Assembly: GCA_000583135.1 (NCBI GenBank)
Contig: JFBG01000051.1
Location: forward strand, 1 to 37,425
Length of the DNA: 37,425 nucleotides
Reading direction: 5' to 3'
DNA from: Thioalkalivibrio sp. HK1
Lineage (GTDB): Bacteria > Pseudomonadota > Gammaproteobacteria > HK1
Positions 15,259 through 24,576 of this stretch are shown here, one piece after another; within the stretch, counting starts at the first letter, position 1; each line of letters starts with the position of its first letter. The position numbers were made by a program, and so were the translations under genes. The notes beneath the pieces are model-generated. The model was not told the DNA's origin. It worked only from the letters and a program-made list of their open reading frames with translations, and did no database searches.

Positions 15259-16713
15259 TCAAAGGGAGAGAGGGTCTTTTTGGAAGAGCCGTCCGACTTC
15301 GGAAACCCGCTCTTTTTCGGTCATGAAGAGAATGACGTGATCGCCGTCTTCGATGATGGTGTCGTGGTGGGCGATGATCACTTCGTTATCCTCGTCCTTT
15401 CGCTCTCGGACCAAGGCATCGATCGTGGTTCCCTCGGGTAAATCGATATCCTCGATCTTCCTGCCGACGACCTTCGAAGTGCCATGGTTGCTGTGCGCGA
15501 CCGCTTCGATGGCTTCGGCCGCCCCCCGGCGCAGGGAATGCACCGCCTCCACCTCTCCCCGACGGACCTTGGCAAGGAGGCTGCCGACGGTGATCTGCTG
15601 GGGGGAAATGGCGATATCGATGTCGAAGGCCTCGTCATGCACCAAGTTGACGAAGGCGGGACGATTGATCAGGGCCATGACCCGCCGCGCGCCCATCCTT
15701 TTGGCCACCATCGCCGATAGGATATTGACTTGGTCGTCGTTGGTCACGGCGCAGAACACATCGGTGCGATCGATCCCTTCTTCTCGCAGCAAGGTCTCGT
15801 CCGCAGCATCGCCGTGAATGACGAGGATCTTTTTATCCAGCTCCTCGGAGAGTCGATTCGCGGCATCGAGATTGGATTCGATCAATCGCACATTGCCTAT
15901 CCGATCCGCCAACCGGGTGGCCAATCCCCGACCGATTTTTCCGCCCCCGGCGAGGATGACCCTCTCCACCGGCAGATCCCGCTTGCGTAGCTCGTCCATG
16001 AACTTCCGGATATGTTTTTTCTCGGCGACGAAGAAGACCTCGTCGTTATCTTCGATCACGGTATCCCCCTCGGGGATGATCGTTCGCCGCCCGCGAAAGA
16101 TCGCCGCCACCCGGGCCTCGCCTTCTCGTACATGTTGGGGAAGCTCGCGCAGGGCATGGCCGACGAGGGGACCGCCGGTGTAGGCCTTGACCCCGACCAA
16201 GCGCACCCGTCCGTGGGCGAAATCGAGCACCTGCAGGGCTCCCGGGGTCTCGATCAGGCGCTCGATGGAATCGGTGACGAGTTTTTCGGGGCTGATCACC
16301 AGATCCACGGGAAGGGCGTTCTTGACGAAGAGATCGCTTTTCGTCTCCCCGTTTTGCGGATCGAGATCATCCTTGGCGATATCTTTGAGAGGATTCTTGA
16401 AATACTCGCCGGATCGCACGCGCGCGATCCGGGTCGGGGTCGTGAAGATGGTGTGGGCGACCTGACAGGCGATCAGATTCGTCTCGTCGCTACCGGTGAC
16501 CGCGATCAGGATATCGGCGTCTTGCGCCCCGGCATCGAAGAGCGTTCTCGGCCATGCGGCATGCCCGGTGATGGTTCTGACATCCAGATGTTTTTGGATC
16601 TCTTTGAGTTTGGTCTCGTCCAAGTCCACGACGGTGACGTCGTTATTCTCCCCCGAGAGAATTTCCGCCACGGTGGAGCCGACCTGCCCGCCGCCGAGAA
16701 TGATGATGTTCAA
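15259..16713 (-). CDS. trkA: Trk system regulatory subunit TrkA
   Basis: This 484-aa protein has two tandem RCK halves. The first begins MNIIILGGGQVGSTVAE with the NAD-binding glycines and acidic VVDLDE. The second begins VERVILAGGGKIGRGLATRL with a matching RLIES. Each Rossmann domain is followed by a TrkA_C domain. It forms a cytoplasmic gating ring on TrkH and responds to nucleotides. It is about 25 residues longer than E. coli TrkA; a loop after RVRSGEYFKN carrying DPQNGETKSD accounts for most of this. The start lies seven bases after the ntrX stop, so it is probably in the ntrYX transcript. No strong ribosome-binding site is seen. Confidence 0.95.
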   Translation of the reverse strand: MNIIILGGGQVGSTVAEILSGENNDVTVVDLDETKLKEIQKHLDVRTITGHAAWPRTLFDAGAQDADILIAVTGSDETNLIACQVAHTIFTTPTRIARVRSGEYFKNPLKDIAKDDLDPQNGETKSDLFVKNALPVDLVISPEKLVTDSIERLIETPGALQVLDFAHGRVRLVGVKAYTGGPLVGHALRELPQHVREGEARVAAIFRGRRTIIPEGDTVIEDNDEVFFVAEKKHIRKFMDELRKRDLPVERVILAGGGKIGRGLATRLADRIGNVRLIESNLDAANRLSEELDKKILVIHGDAADETLLREEGIDRTDVFCAVTNDDQVNILSAMVAKRMGARRVMALINRPAFVNLVHDEAFDIDIAISPQQITVGSLLAKVRRGEVEAVHSLRRGAAEAIEAVAHSNHGTSKVVGRKIEDIDLPEGTTIDALVRERKDEDNEVIIAHHDTIIEDGDHVILFMTEKERVSEVGRLFQKDPLSL

Positions 16714-16719
16714 GGTTTT

Positions 16720-18144
16720 TTACCGAGAGCGGGTTCCGCCCGGGGATGCCTGTGTTTTCTTGTTCGTACCGCCGATTCGCTTGGGGTCGATCCCCAGTCG
16801 GCGCAGCTTGCGATACAGATGGGTACGCTCCAAGCCCGCGCTCGTCGCCACTTTGGCCATATTGCCTTGCGCTTTCATGAGGTGGTTCTCGAGGTAGATG
16901 CGCTCGAAGAGTTCCCGCGCTTCGCCAAGCGGCAGATCGATACCCAAGATCGCCTCGCCCTCCTCGTTCTCCCCCCCGCTATGGCCCAAGGTCATCTCGA
17001 CTTCGTTTTGCTCGATCACCGAGCCGTTGCCCAAGATCAGCAAGCGTTGGAGCACATTGACCAATTCGCGGATATTGCCCGGCCAACTGTGGTTGCGCAG
17101 CCGGTTTTGGGCGCCGACGGTCAAGCGGCGATTGGGCAGGTTTTCCCGGGTGATGAGCGTATCGATGCAGTGCGCGATCAAGGCCGGGATATCCTCTCGA
17201 TGTTCCCGCAAAGGGGGCACGCTCAAGGGGAAGACATCGAGCAAGTGGTAGAGATCCTCGCGCAGCAAGCCGCCGGACAAGGCGTGGGCGAGCTCGTTGC
17301 GGCCGGCGGCGACGATCCTCGAGGTCAAGGGCACCGCCGAGAATCCGTTATGGCGCAGGAAGGTTCCCTGGCGCATCGCGCTGACCAGCCGCGCTTGGAG
17401 CTCCGGCTCCATATCCGCGATATCTTCGAGCAGCAAGGTGCCTCCGGCGGCGCGCTCGAGCGCTCCGTAATGGATATGGCTGCCTTCCTCGGCTCCGAAG
17501 ATATCGATCAATCCGGCGTGGCCGATCAGCCCTGCGACATGCACCCTTACAAAAGGACCGTTGGCTCTCGGGCTGTGGGTATGGAGGTATCGAGCCGTCA
17601 TCTCCTTGCCGCTGCCGGGCTCACCGCTGATGAAGACCGGCGCATCGTGCTCGGCGATCCGTCTGACCTGGGCCCGCAGATTTTCGAGGGCGGCGCTGTT
17701 CCCGATCAGTTCGGAAGGGGTGGGAGTGGCTTGATGCCGCAGTTCGATATTGGTCTTGCGCAGACTCGTCGTTTCCAGCGCTCGCCGGATGGTGAGCAGA
17801 AGTTTGGCCGTCGATAGCGGTTTTTCCAAGAAGTCGTAAGCCCCCAAACGCGTGGCTTCGACAGCGGTTTCGATGGTTCCGTGGCCGGACATCATCACCA
17901 CCGGGATATCGCCGGCGCCGTTTTCGAACCATTCCTTGAGCAGGGAAATGCCGTCCGTGCCCGGCATCCAGATATCGAGTAGAACGAGATCGGGGCGCCG
18001 TTGCCGGTGCAGTTCGCGAGCGGATTTCGCATTTTCCGCCGTTGCGACCTCATAGCCCTCGTCGGCGAGGATATCTTTGAGAATCTCGAGGATCTCGATC
18101 TCGTCGTCGACGACGAGGATTCGAGGTGACGAAGGCCCGCTCAT
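16720..18144 (-). CDS. ntrX: NtrX-family response regulator
   Basis: This 474-aa protein has a receiver domain (RILVVDDEIEILE, phospho-acceptor in DLVLLDIWMPG, Lys in LEKPLS), a sigma-54-type AAA+ domain (Walker A GEPGSGKE) and a C-terminal Fis-type helix-turn-helix (AQGNMAKVATSAGLERTHLYRKLRRLG). The GAFTGA loop that contacts sigma-54 is absent: the sequence passes from IFGAEEG to HYGALERAAGG, as in other NtrX proteins. Walker B reads LLLEDI instead of the usual LFLDEI. It may thus bind DNA without acting as a normal sigma-54 activator. The ATG at 18144 begins MSGPSSPRILVVDDE; a longer frame to 18231 lies inside ntrY and is unlikely. It starts five bases after the ntrY stop and is phosphorylated, by family knowledge, by NtrY. 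Confidence 0.92.
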   Translation of the reverse strand: MSGPSSPRILVVDDEIEILEILKDILADEGYEVATAENAKSARELHRQRRPDLVLLDIWMPGTDGISLLKEWFENGAGDIPVVMMSGHGTIETAVEATRLGAYDFLEKPLSTAKLLLTIRRALETTSLRKTNIELRHQATPTPSELIGNSAALENLRAQVRRIAEHDAPVFISGEPGSGKEMTARYLHTHSPRANGPFVRVHVAGLIGHAGLIDIFGAEEGSHIHYGALERAAGGTLLLEDIADMEPELQARLVSAMRQGTFLRHNGFSAVPLTSRIVAAGRNELAHALSGGLLREDLYHLLDVFPLSVPPLREHREDIPALIAHCIDTLITRENLPNRRLTVGAQNRLRNHSWPGNIRELVNVLQRLLILGNGSVIEQNEVEMTLGHSGGENEEGEAILGIDLPLGEARELFERIYLENHLMKAQGNMAKVATSAGLERTHLYRKLRRLGIDPKRIGGTNKKTQASPGGTRSR

Positions 18145-18148
18145 GGAT

Positions 18149-20560
18149 TCACACCGAAGGGGGCGATGATTCGCCGTTTCGAGCGTCGAGGGAGGCATTT
18201 TGCGGATCCGAATCGGCATCGGCATCGGCATCGGAATTCAGCGGCAGGACAATCTCCACCACCGCTCCGCCTCGATGAGGGTTGCGCACCGTGATTTCCC
18301 CACCATGCTCTTCGACGATTTTTTTCACGATCGCCAACCCCAGCCCGCTGCCCCGGGATTTGGAGGTGATATAGGGTTCGAAGGCCGTCGTCGTCAGATC
18401 CTCGGGGAATCCGGGGCCGTTGTCTTGCACCGACAAAAGGAAGGTTCCCCGTTCGAGGTCGCTGCGAGTGCCGATCACGACTTCCCCTTCGTTCGACTTG
18501 AAGGTCGCCCCTGTATCGCCCGCATCGATGCTCGAGCGATCCTCGCCGGTATTCGATGCCACTGATTCGGCACAGGCTTCGACCGCGTTTTTCAAGAGAT
18601 TGTGCAGTAGTTGGCGCAGGCGATCCGGATCGGCGCGAATGGTCATCGACGAGGGTTCCAAGCGCGTCTCGAATCGTATCGACGGGGTCGCGGCGCGATA
18701 GAGTTCGACGATATCCAGCACGAGGGTCTTGAGATCGACTCTCGCCCGCCGCATCGCCGGGGGGCGGGCGTAGTCGGAAAAGGCGTTGATCATCGCCTGC
18801 AGGGAGTCGACCTGCTGGACGATCGTGCGGGTCAGACGATCCATTTGCTCGGCTTCGGCGCCTTCGACGGTGGGAAGGTATTTTAGCCGCAGTCGCTCGG
18901 CCGAAAGGCGGATCGGCGTGAGGGGATTCTTGATCTCGTGCGCCAGCCGGCGCGCCACTTCGCTCCATGCGGCGTTGCGCTGCGCTTGCATCAGCTCGGT
19001 GACATCGTCGAGCACGATGACATGGCCCTCGCCGCCCGCCAAGGGGGCCGCGCTGCACATCAGCGTTCGTCGTCCGCGCGGGGTGTCGACTTCGATCTGC
19101 TCTCGCCAGTCGCGCGAGGGCGTGGCCTTCATGGAACTGCCGATCCGATCCTGTATGGCGCGCACCAGCGGTTCCAGCGCCGGGCGGGTGGTGGCGAGGG
19201 TATCGAGGATGACCCCGGTTCGAACGTCGAGATCGATGTCGAGGATTTCCTCCGCCGCATGGTTGGCGGTGGTGATCCGATACTCGCTATCGAGGGCCAA
19301 AACCCCGGCCGACAGGCGCCGGAGCACCGTGGCGAGATAGGCTCGTTGCGCTTCGACTTGCTGTTGGCTGGCGCGATTGTCGTCCCGGGCCTGCTTGAGC
19401 GCGCGGGTCATCTCGTTGAAGGAGGCGACGAGGAAGCCGATCTCGTCGTCGGTGGTCCCCGGGAGTTGGGTATCGTAATCCCCGCTTGCGACCGCTTTGG
19501 TTCCCTTCGAGAGATCGCGCAAGGGGGCGACGACCCGACGCGCCGAATGCAAGGCGGCGTAAACCGCCATGAACAGGATCATCAGCAAGATGATCGAGAG
19601 GGTGAGGGTGAAGCTGAGTTTGAGCTGTTTGCGCAGGTAATCGAGGGTTCGATAGCGGGCGAAGGATGTCTCGACGCTGTCGGCGAGATCGTTCATTCGC
19701 TCCGTTACCGGAAACAGGGCTTGTAGGAGACGATCCTCGCTCGCCGCCACACGGCCGCCGAAACGGGTCCCCCCGGCGGCCGCTCGCCAGTCGACCAGGA
19801 CCACCACTCGGGCGTGCAGGCCTTTGTCGGCGATGGTATCGAGGCCGATGTAGTCGCCCGACTGCCGGGCTTGGGCGATGACCGCATCGTTGGGGCGATT
19901 CGGTTGGATCGCCGCCCCGGGGTCGATGCTGCTGGTGCCGATGATCTGTCCCCTGGCCCCGATCAGGCTGATCTCCGCCGCCCCGCTCAAGCGACGGGCG
20001 TCGTCGAGGGCGGGGATGATCTGATCGTCATCGAGTCCGGCGACATCGAGCGCCAAACGCTCGGTTTGGGCCAACAGTTCCCGTCTTCTAAGCCCCAGGG
20101 AAGTGCGGCTGAGTTCCAAGGCATTGGCCAAGGATCCCTCGACATCGACATTGAACCAGCTGTCGATGCTCCGGTGCAGGAATTCCAATGAGAAGTAGTA
20201 GACCACCCCCACCGGAGCGATCGACAGCACCACGAAGAGGATCATCAATCGCACGGTCAGCTTCGCCCCGGGACGCCGCTGCCGCACCTGAAAGATCAGG
20301 CGCGAGATATTCAAGGCGATCAGCGCTCCCAAGCCGAGCAGGACGAGGGTGTTGAGGACCAGGAGCAGGGAGTAAAAGGAGCCGAACCAAGCCGAATCCC
20401 GGGTCGCGGTGCTCATCAGATACATCAGGCCCAGCAGGAGCAGGCTCAAGATGACGATCAGGGTGCCGGTGCGGTAGCGCAGATGACTCGGGCGTAAGAA
20501 AGCGGGCAGATACCGCCTGCGTTCGCGCGCGAAAAAGCGGTGATTGAATAACCGGAGCAT
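18149..20560 (-). CDS. ntrY: NtrY-family sensor histidine kinase
   Basis: This 803-aa membrane kinase has three hydrophobic segments in the first ~130 residues, a periplasmic region, a fourth segment (SFTLTLSIILLMILFMAVYAAL, about 310-335), a HAMP domain (VVAPLRDLSKGTKAVASGDYD), a PAS domain (ATVLRRLSAGVLALDSEYRI), the phospho-acceptor box RLAHEIKNPLTPIRLSAERL and an ATPase domain with NLLKNAVEA, DNGPGF and GSGLGLAIVKKI. NtrYX systems respond to nitrogen, redox or envelope state depending on the species; the signal here is unknown. Its C-terminal tail contains repeated Asp-Ala pairs encoded by a hexanucleotide repeat. It lies between the DUF4390 gene and ntrX. Confidence 0.95.
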   Translation of the reverse strand: MLRLFNHRFFARERRRYLPAFLRPSHLRYRTGTLIVILSLLLLGLMYLMSTATRDSAWFGSFYSLLLVLNTLVLLGLGALIALNISRLIFQVRQRRPGAKLTVRLMILFVVLSIAPVGVVYYFSLEFLHRSIDSWFNVDVEGSLANALELSRTSLGLRRRELLAQTERLALDVAGLDDDQIIPALDDARRLSGAAEISLIGARGQIIGTSSIDPGAAIQPNRPNDAVIAQARQSGDYIGLDTIADKGLHARVVVLVDWRAAAGGTRFGGRVAASEDRLLQALFPVTERMNDLADSVETSFARYRTLDYLRKQLKLSFTLTLSIILLMILFMAVYAALHSARRVVAPLRDLSKGTKAVASGDYDTQLPGTTDDEIGFLVASFNEMTRALKQARDDNRASQQQVEAQRAYLATVLRRLSAGVLALDSEYRITTANHAAEEILDIDLDVRTGVILDTLATTRPALEPLVRAIQDRIGSSMKATPSRDWREQIEVDTPRGRRTLMCSAAPLAGGEGHVIVLDDVTELMQAQRNAAWSEVARRLAHEIKNPLTPIRLSAERLRLKYLPTVEGAEAEQMDRLTRTIVQQVDSLQAMINAFSDYARPPAMRRARVDLKTLVLDIVELYRAATPSIRFETRLEPSSMTIRADPDRLRQLLHNLLKNAVEACAESVASNTGEDRSSIDAGDTGATFKSNEGEVVIGTRSDLERGTFLLSVQDNGPGFPEDLTTTAFEPYITSKSRGSGLGLAIVKKIVEEHGGEITVRNPHRGGAVVEIVLPLNSDADADADSDPQNASLDARNGESSPPSV
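18212..18235. repeat. Hexanucleotide repeat (ATCGGC)3-4 in the ntrY tail
   Basis: Three ATCGGC units and a fourth ending in A code, on the minus strand, for a run of Asp-Ala pairs near the NtrY C-terminus. Length changes would add or remove dipeptides without a frameshift. Confidence 0.9.
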
Positions 20561-20659
20561 CGTCGAAAAATACCTTTTATGAGCGAAGGCTCGAGAGCCG
20601 GGATGCCGAAATCTTCTTTGCGATCGAAAGAACCCTCGTCGTTCTCGCAGGCATTCTCG

Positions 20660-21442
20660 TCATGGTGCGACAAAGCGAGGCGACCATTCGAACCAGCCGC
20701 TGCCGAGCCCTCGCCAGTGGGGGCTGAACCAAGCGATGGGGCGTAAGGGGGCGGGCAGGGCTTCGATATCGATGAGGGCTCGGATCCGCGCGCGCACCGG
20801 AGACGATGGATCCTCCAAGGGCAGATCTTCGAGCGCGACGATCGGCACCGATCGCAGTTGCCCGATATCTTTGAGCATCTCGTCGAGCGAGGAATGGCTG
20901 CGCATGGTGGCGAGCCCGGGGCTGCGCAGGCCATATCTTCCGGTCAGCCCGTTGAAATGGATCCGATAGCGCAGGCGGTGGGCGGCGATGATTCGGCTCC
21001 ACCACCAAGGGCCGCGGCGCAACTCGATATCGATCAGGATCGTCAAGCTCACCCCGCTGTGGATCGCATCCAAACTCTCCACGCCGAAACCGAAACTGAT
21101 ATCCGCATCGAGCACTTGCTGCCCGTTATCTTGGCGAAGAGCGGCGTTTTGCACCTTGAATCCCGGGGGGGATTCGAGCGCATCGCCGCTTTTCGAAAGC
21201 GCCAAGGACAACTTCGGCGGCAATAGCAGCAGGCAAAGGCAAAAAAGACAAAAGAAAAATACGCTCGATGCTGCCGGTGATGCTGCCGACGTCGATATCG
21301 ACCTCGATACCGACTTCGATCCCGGTGTCGATACCCGCCCCGATACCGATGACTTGCGGCCTCGATCGCCGAGCCCTTCATGCTCTTTTTCGAGATCCGG
21401 ATTCGAAAGAGCAAGGCAGTGAGTGTCGTTTTTCGATCCCAT
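20660..21442 (-). CDS. DUF4390 family protein, probably exported
   Basis: The frame encodes 260 residues. A long hydrophobic segment, FFFCLFCLCLLLLP (about 61-75), looks like a signal or anchor. It is followed by a domain matching the DUF4390 family: VQNAALRQDNGQQVLDADI, SGVSLTILIDIELRRGPWWW, RYRIHFNGLTGRY and a C-terminal GWFEWSPRFV. The function is unknown; the family is typically found between rsmB and ntrY in gammaproteobacteria, as here, suggesting an envelope role tied to the sensor kinase. The assigned ATG leaves about 55 hydrophilic residues before the hydrophobic segment, coded by degenerate TCGATATCGACC-like repeats. This is unusual for a signal peptide, so the true start may be later at a non-ATG codon. 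It lies 19 bp after rsmB. Confidence 0.82.
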   Translation of the reverse strand: MGSKNDTHCLALSNPDLEKEHEGLGDRGRKSSVSGRVSTPGSKSVSRSISTSAASPAASSVFFFCLFCLCLLLLPPKLSLALSKSGDALESPPGFKVQNAALRQDNGQQVLDADISFGFGVESLDAIHSGVSLTILIDIELRRGPWWWSRIIAAHRLRYRIHFNGLTGRYGLRSPGLATMRSHSSLDEMLKDIGQLRSVPIVALEDLPLEDPSSPVRARIRALIDIEALPAPLRPIAWFSPHWRGLGSGWFEWSPRFVAP

Positions 21443-21461
21443 GGCACTTGGACGAGCTTTT

Positions 21462-22874
21462 TCAGGCCTTGGTCAGTGTCGAATAGAAAAAGCCGTCCAT
21501 GTCGTCCTCACCGGTCAAGATCTGGCGTCCCTTTTCGGTCGCTCGACCCCAAGGGGCCTCGATCGGCAGCACCTTTGCATCATCGCGATGCTCGATGAAG
21601 CGTCGGATCACCGCATCGTTTTCCGCCGACAGTACCGAGCAGGTGGCATAGAGCAAGCGCCCCCCGGGTTTTAGCAGGGGCCACAGGGCTTGTAGTATTT
21701 CATTTTGCAACCGAGCCATGGCCTCGATATCGTCGGCTCGGCGAAGCCATTTGATATCGGGGTGGCGGCGGATCACGCCGCTGCCCGAACAGGGGGCGTC
21801 CACAATGATGCGATCGAAGGGCTTTCGATCCCACCATTCATCGGGTCGGCGCGCATCGGCGCATCGGGTACGTGCCTTTAGGCCCAAACGGGTCAAGGTG
21901 GCGTCGAGTTCCCGGATGCGCATATCCCCGATATCGAGGGCCAGGAGATCGATCGTTCCTTGTGCATCGCTCTCCAAAAGATGAGCCGCCTTGCCCCCGG
22001 GGGCGGCGCAGGCATCGAGGATCTGCATCCGCTCGCCGCTTTTTGCGCAGATATGGTCGATGTCGAGCAATCCGAGGGCGAGTTGGGCCGCTTCGTCCTG
22101 TACCGAGAGACGGCCTTGGGCGAAGCCGGGTAGATCCTCCACCGGATGCGGGGATTCCAAGACGATTCCGACCGCCGAACGGCGCGTGACTCGAGCGGGG
22201 ATCCCGGCTTTTTCCAGATCATCGATGATTCGATCGCGCCCATCGAATCGGCGATTGATGCGCAGGGTCATGGGGGCGCGGGCAAGATTCGCATGGGCGA
22301 TCGATTCCCATTCCAAGGGCCAATCCTCGCGCAGTCTCTCGAGCAGCCATGGCGGATGATCGAGGCGGATATGGGGAGCGAGATCCCTTCGGCGAATCGA
22401 CTCGCCCTCGCGGACGAAGCGTCGCAAGGCGGCGTTGATGAATCCTGCGGCCCACGGTTTGCCTATTTCCTGCGCCAAATCCACCGTTGAGGCGACCGCG
22501 GCATGCGCCGGGATGCGGGTGAAGGCGAGCTGGTAAAGGCCGATGAGGACGAGGGTGCGCAGATCGCCGTCGCGTTTTCGTGGCCGCTGCGGGACCAACT
22601 GCGAAAGCCAGGCATCGAGGCGCGAAAGATGGCGCAAGGTGCCGAAAGCCAACTCCTGAGCCAAGGCGCGCTCTCGCGGCTCGATATTTTTATCGAGGTG
22701 TCGATCCCGGCTGGCCGACAGGCTGCGCCCTTTTTCCAGTACATCCATCAGCAGGGCATGGGCGAGGGCGCGCGAGGAGCGATGCTTGGGCGTTTGCCGG
22801 CGCTTGAATCCGCCGCGGCCCTTGGCTTTGCTTGCGCGATGCGAGGAAGGGGGCGATGCGGTGCGTCGGCTCAT
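21462..22874 (-). CDS. rsmB: 16S rRNA (cytosine-967-C5)-methyltransferase RsmB
   Basis: This 470-aa protein has an N-terminal NusB-like helical domain (SRALAHALLMDVLEKGRSL, LRTLVLIGLYQLAF, GFINAALRRF) and a C-terminal methyltransferase domain. The latter carries the SAM motif DACAAPGGKAAHLLE, the motif-IV cysteine in DAPCSGSGVIRRHPDIKW and the catalytic cysteine in LYATCSV. It methylates C967 of 16S rRNA. A basic Arg/Lys-rich tail of about 35 residues precedes the NusB domain. The ATG is three bases after the fmt stop (TGA 22880-22878). Confidence 0.95.
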   Translation of the reverse strand: MSRRTASPPSSHRASKAKGRGGFKRRQTPKHRSSRALAHALLMDVLEKGRSLSASRDRHLDKNIEPRERALAQELAFGTLRHLSRLDAWLSQLVPQRPRKRDGDLRTLVLIGLYQLAFTRIPAHAAVASTVDLAQEIGKPWAAGFINAALRRFVREGESIRRRDLAPHIRLDHPPWLLERLREDWPLEWESIAHANLARAPMTLRINRRFDGRDRIIDDLEKAGIPARVTRRSAVGIVLESPHPVEDLPGFAQGRLSVQDEAAQLALGLLDIDHICAKSGERMQILDACAAPGGKAAHLLESDAQGTIDLLALDIGDMRIRELDATLTRLGLKARTRCADARRPDEWWDRKPFDRIIVDAPCSGSGVIRRHPDIKWLRRADDIEAMARLQNEILQALWPLLKPGGRLLYATCSVLSAENDAVIRRFIEHRDDAKVLPIEAPWGRATEKGRQILTGEDDMDGFFYSTLTKA

Positions 22875-22877
22875 GGC

Positions 22878-23897
22878 TCAGGCGAAGACCATGCCGGGGC
22901 GGATGCGCCCCGAGCGCAAGAAGGCCGCTGCGCTCATGCGCTTTCCGCCCGGGGGTTGGATCTCGGTGATCGCCAAAATCCCATCGCCGGTTGCAACCGC
23001 TATTCGGTCTTTTTCTCCGCCGTTTTCGCCGCCAACCTCCGAGGGCGACCGGCTTCGATCTTTGCGATCGTCGATATCGAGCACCGTGCCCGGCGGCGGT
23101 TCGTCTTCGCCATTGTCGAGGGTTTTTTCCAAGATACGAGCGCGCCAGATGCGAAAGGGGGCGTTTTCGGGATCGCCGGCGAAGGCGCTATGAGCCACCG
23201 GCCATGGATCGAACGCCCGGATCATGCGTTCGATCCGAGTCGCCGGGAGGTTCCAGTCGATCCTCCCTTGGGCCTTGGAGAGCGCGGGGGCGAGCTCGAT
23301 CTTCGTCTCGTCCTGGACGATGGCGCTCGGCGGTGTCGGATCCGCATCGAGTCGGTCGAGCACCTCGATCAAGGCCCTTGCCCCGAGCCGGGCGAGGCGC
23401 ATCGAGAGCGAGCCGGCGGTATCGTCCGCTTCGATGGGGCAATGCTGCCGGTGCAGGATCGGGCCGCTATCGAGTCCGGCGTCCATTTGCATGATCGACA
23501 CTCCCGTTTCTCGATCTCCGGCAAGGATCGCATGGTTGATCGGTGCCGCCCCTCGCCATCGGGGCAGGAGCGACGGGTGTACGTTGATGCAGCCGAATCG
23601 CGGCAGGGTGAGGACACGGGGCGGGAGCAGGAGGCCGTAGGAAGCCACCGCCAGCGCATCGGGAGCGATGGCGCTCAGGGTTCGGACGGTATCGGGATCG
23701 CGCAACGACCGGGCTTCGATGGTCTCGATGCCGGCATCCAAGGCTCGTTCCTTGACCGCGCAGGGTTTTCGTTTGCGCCCTCGTCCGCTGCGGGCGTCGG
23801 GGCGGGTGAGGGCGGCGGCGATCGAGTGCTCGGAGCGCAAAAGGGCATCGAAGACGATCGCCGCGAATTCCGGAGTGCCGGCAAATACGAGTTTCAT
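22878..23897 (-). CDS. fmt: Methionyl-tRNA formyltransferase
   Basis: This 339-aa protein formylates initiator Met-tRNA using 10-formyl-tetrahydrofolate. The N-terminus MKLVFAGTPEFA, the folate-site SLLPRWRGAAPINHAIL with the catalytic Asn and His, and GVSIMQMDAGLDSGPIL are all present. A C-terminal OB-fold domain follows from about residue 205. The start at 23897 fits the family N-terminus; a longer frame to 23957 is not needed. GGAG lies upstream. fmt is normally a few bases after def, but here about 680 bp separate them. Confidence 0.95.
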   Translation of the reverse strand: MKLVFAGTPEFAAIVFDALLRSEHSIAAALTRPDARSGRGRKRKPCAVKERALDAGIETIEARSLRDPDTVRTLSAIAPDALAVASYGLLLPPRVLTLPRFGCINVHPSLLPRWRGAAPINHAILAGDRETGVSIMQMDAGLDSGPILHRQHCPIEADDTAGSLSMRLARLGARALIEVLDRLDADPTPPSAIVQDETKIELAPALSKAQGRIDWNLPATRIERMIRAFDPWPVAHSAFAGDPENAPFRIWRARILEKTLDNGEDEPPPGTVLDIDDRKDRSRSPSEVGGENGGEKDRIAVATGDGILAITEIQPPGGKRMSAAAFLRSGRIRPGMVFA

Positions 23898-24576
23898 CGT
23901 TTTTTCAATGCTCCGAGGGCGATTCTCGGGTGATCTTCGCAAAGAGATGATCGCCAATCGGCGATATCTTCGATCTTCGGGCGCCTTGTCGAAAAGGGCT
24001 GTCGGGGATATCGCATTTCTAAGGTGCCTTCGCGTTATCCAAGGGAAGTTTTGATTGCCCGAAGCCTGCGGTACAAGCCCGAGAGCGATCCCGGCAGCAG
24101 GGCGGATCGATCCAAGGGTCCATCAAGGGCCATTCGCCCGAGGTGGCGCGCAATCCCCGCCCGCATCGAGCGGATCGCAAGCCGGAACACCGAAGGGGGT
24201 GCAAGATGATTGTCGATATTCGATGCCGATCGCTTCGCTTTTCGTTTCTTATCGTATCGACCTTTTACCGACCTTGAAAAGCCGCTTGCTTTCGTATCGG
24301 ACACCGGTGCGGCGATGCGCTCGTACTTTCGAAGGTTTGGCGAAGATCGAAGATTGGTATCCAAGCCGAGCGATCTTTTTCGACTCGTCAGTAGGTTTTG
24401 CGATTTTGGGGTTTATCGCTTCGAGCCTGCACGAGCGGTTGACGATTTGCGGCGACAAGCGAAGAACGGTCAGTAGCGATCGACAAGGCGAATCGAGCGC
24501 ATCCGATCTTGCGCATCCGGCATGGTGCCAACGATGGAATGGCCATCGCAAGGGCCATCGTCGCAAAGCGTTTTTT
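23898..24576. other. Unusually long gap between def and fmt
   Basis: These 679 bp hold no gene I can support on either strand; open frames here lack recognisable motifs and mostly continue as antisense of def. A small inverted repeat ATCGCC-GATT-GGCGAT lies near 23949-23964. The stretch may hold a promoter for fmt, a small RNA, a decayed gene, or inserted DNA. I see no transposase or terminal repeats. Confidence 0.5.

Noticed and set aside
16012..17817. 601-aa plus-strand frame across trkA and ntrX
   Set aside because: Antisense shadow; both minus-strand genes are unmistakable.
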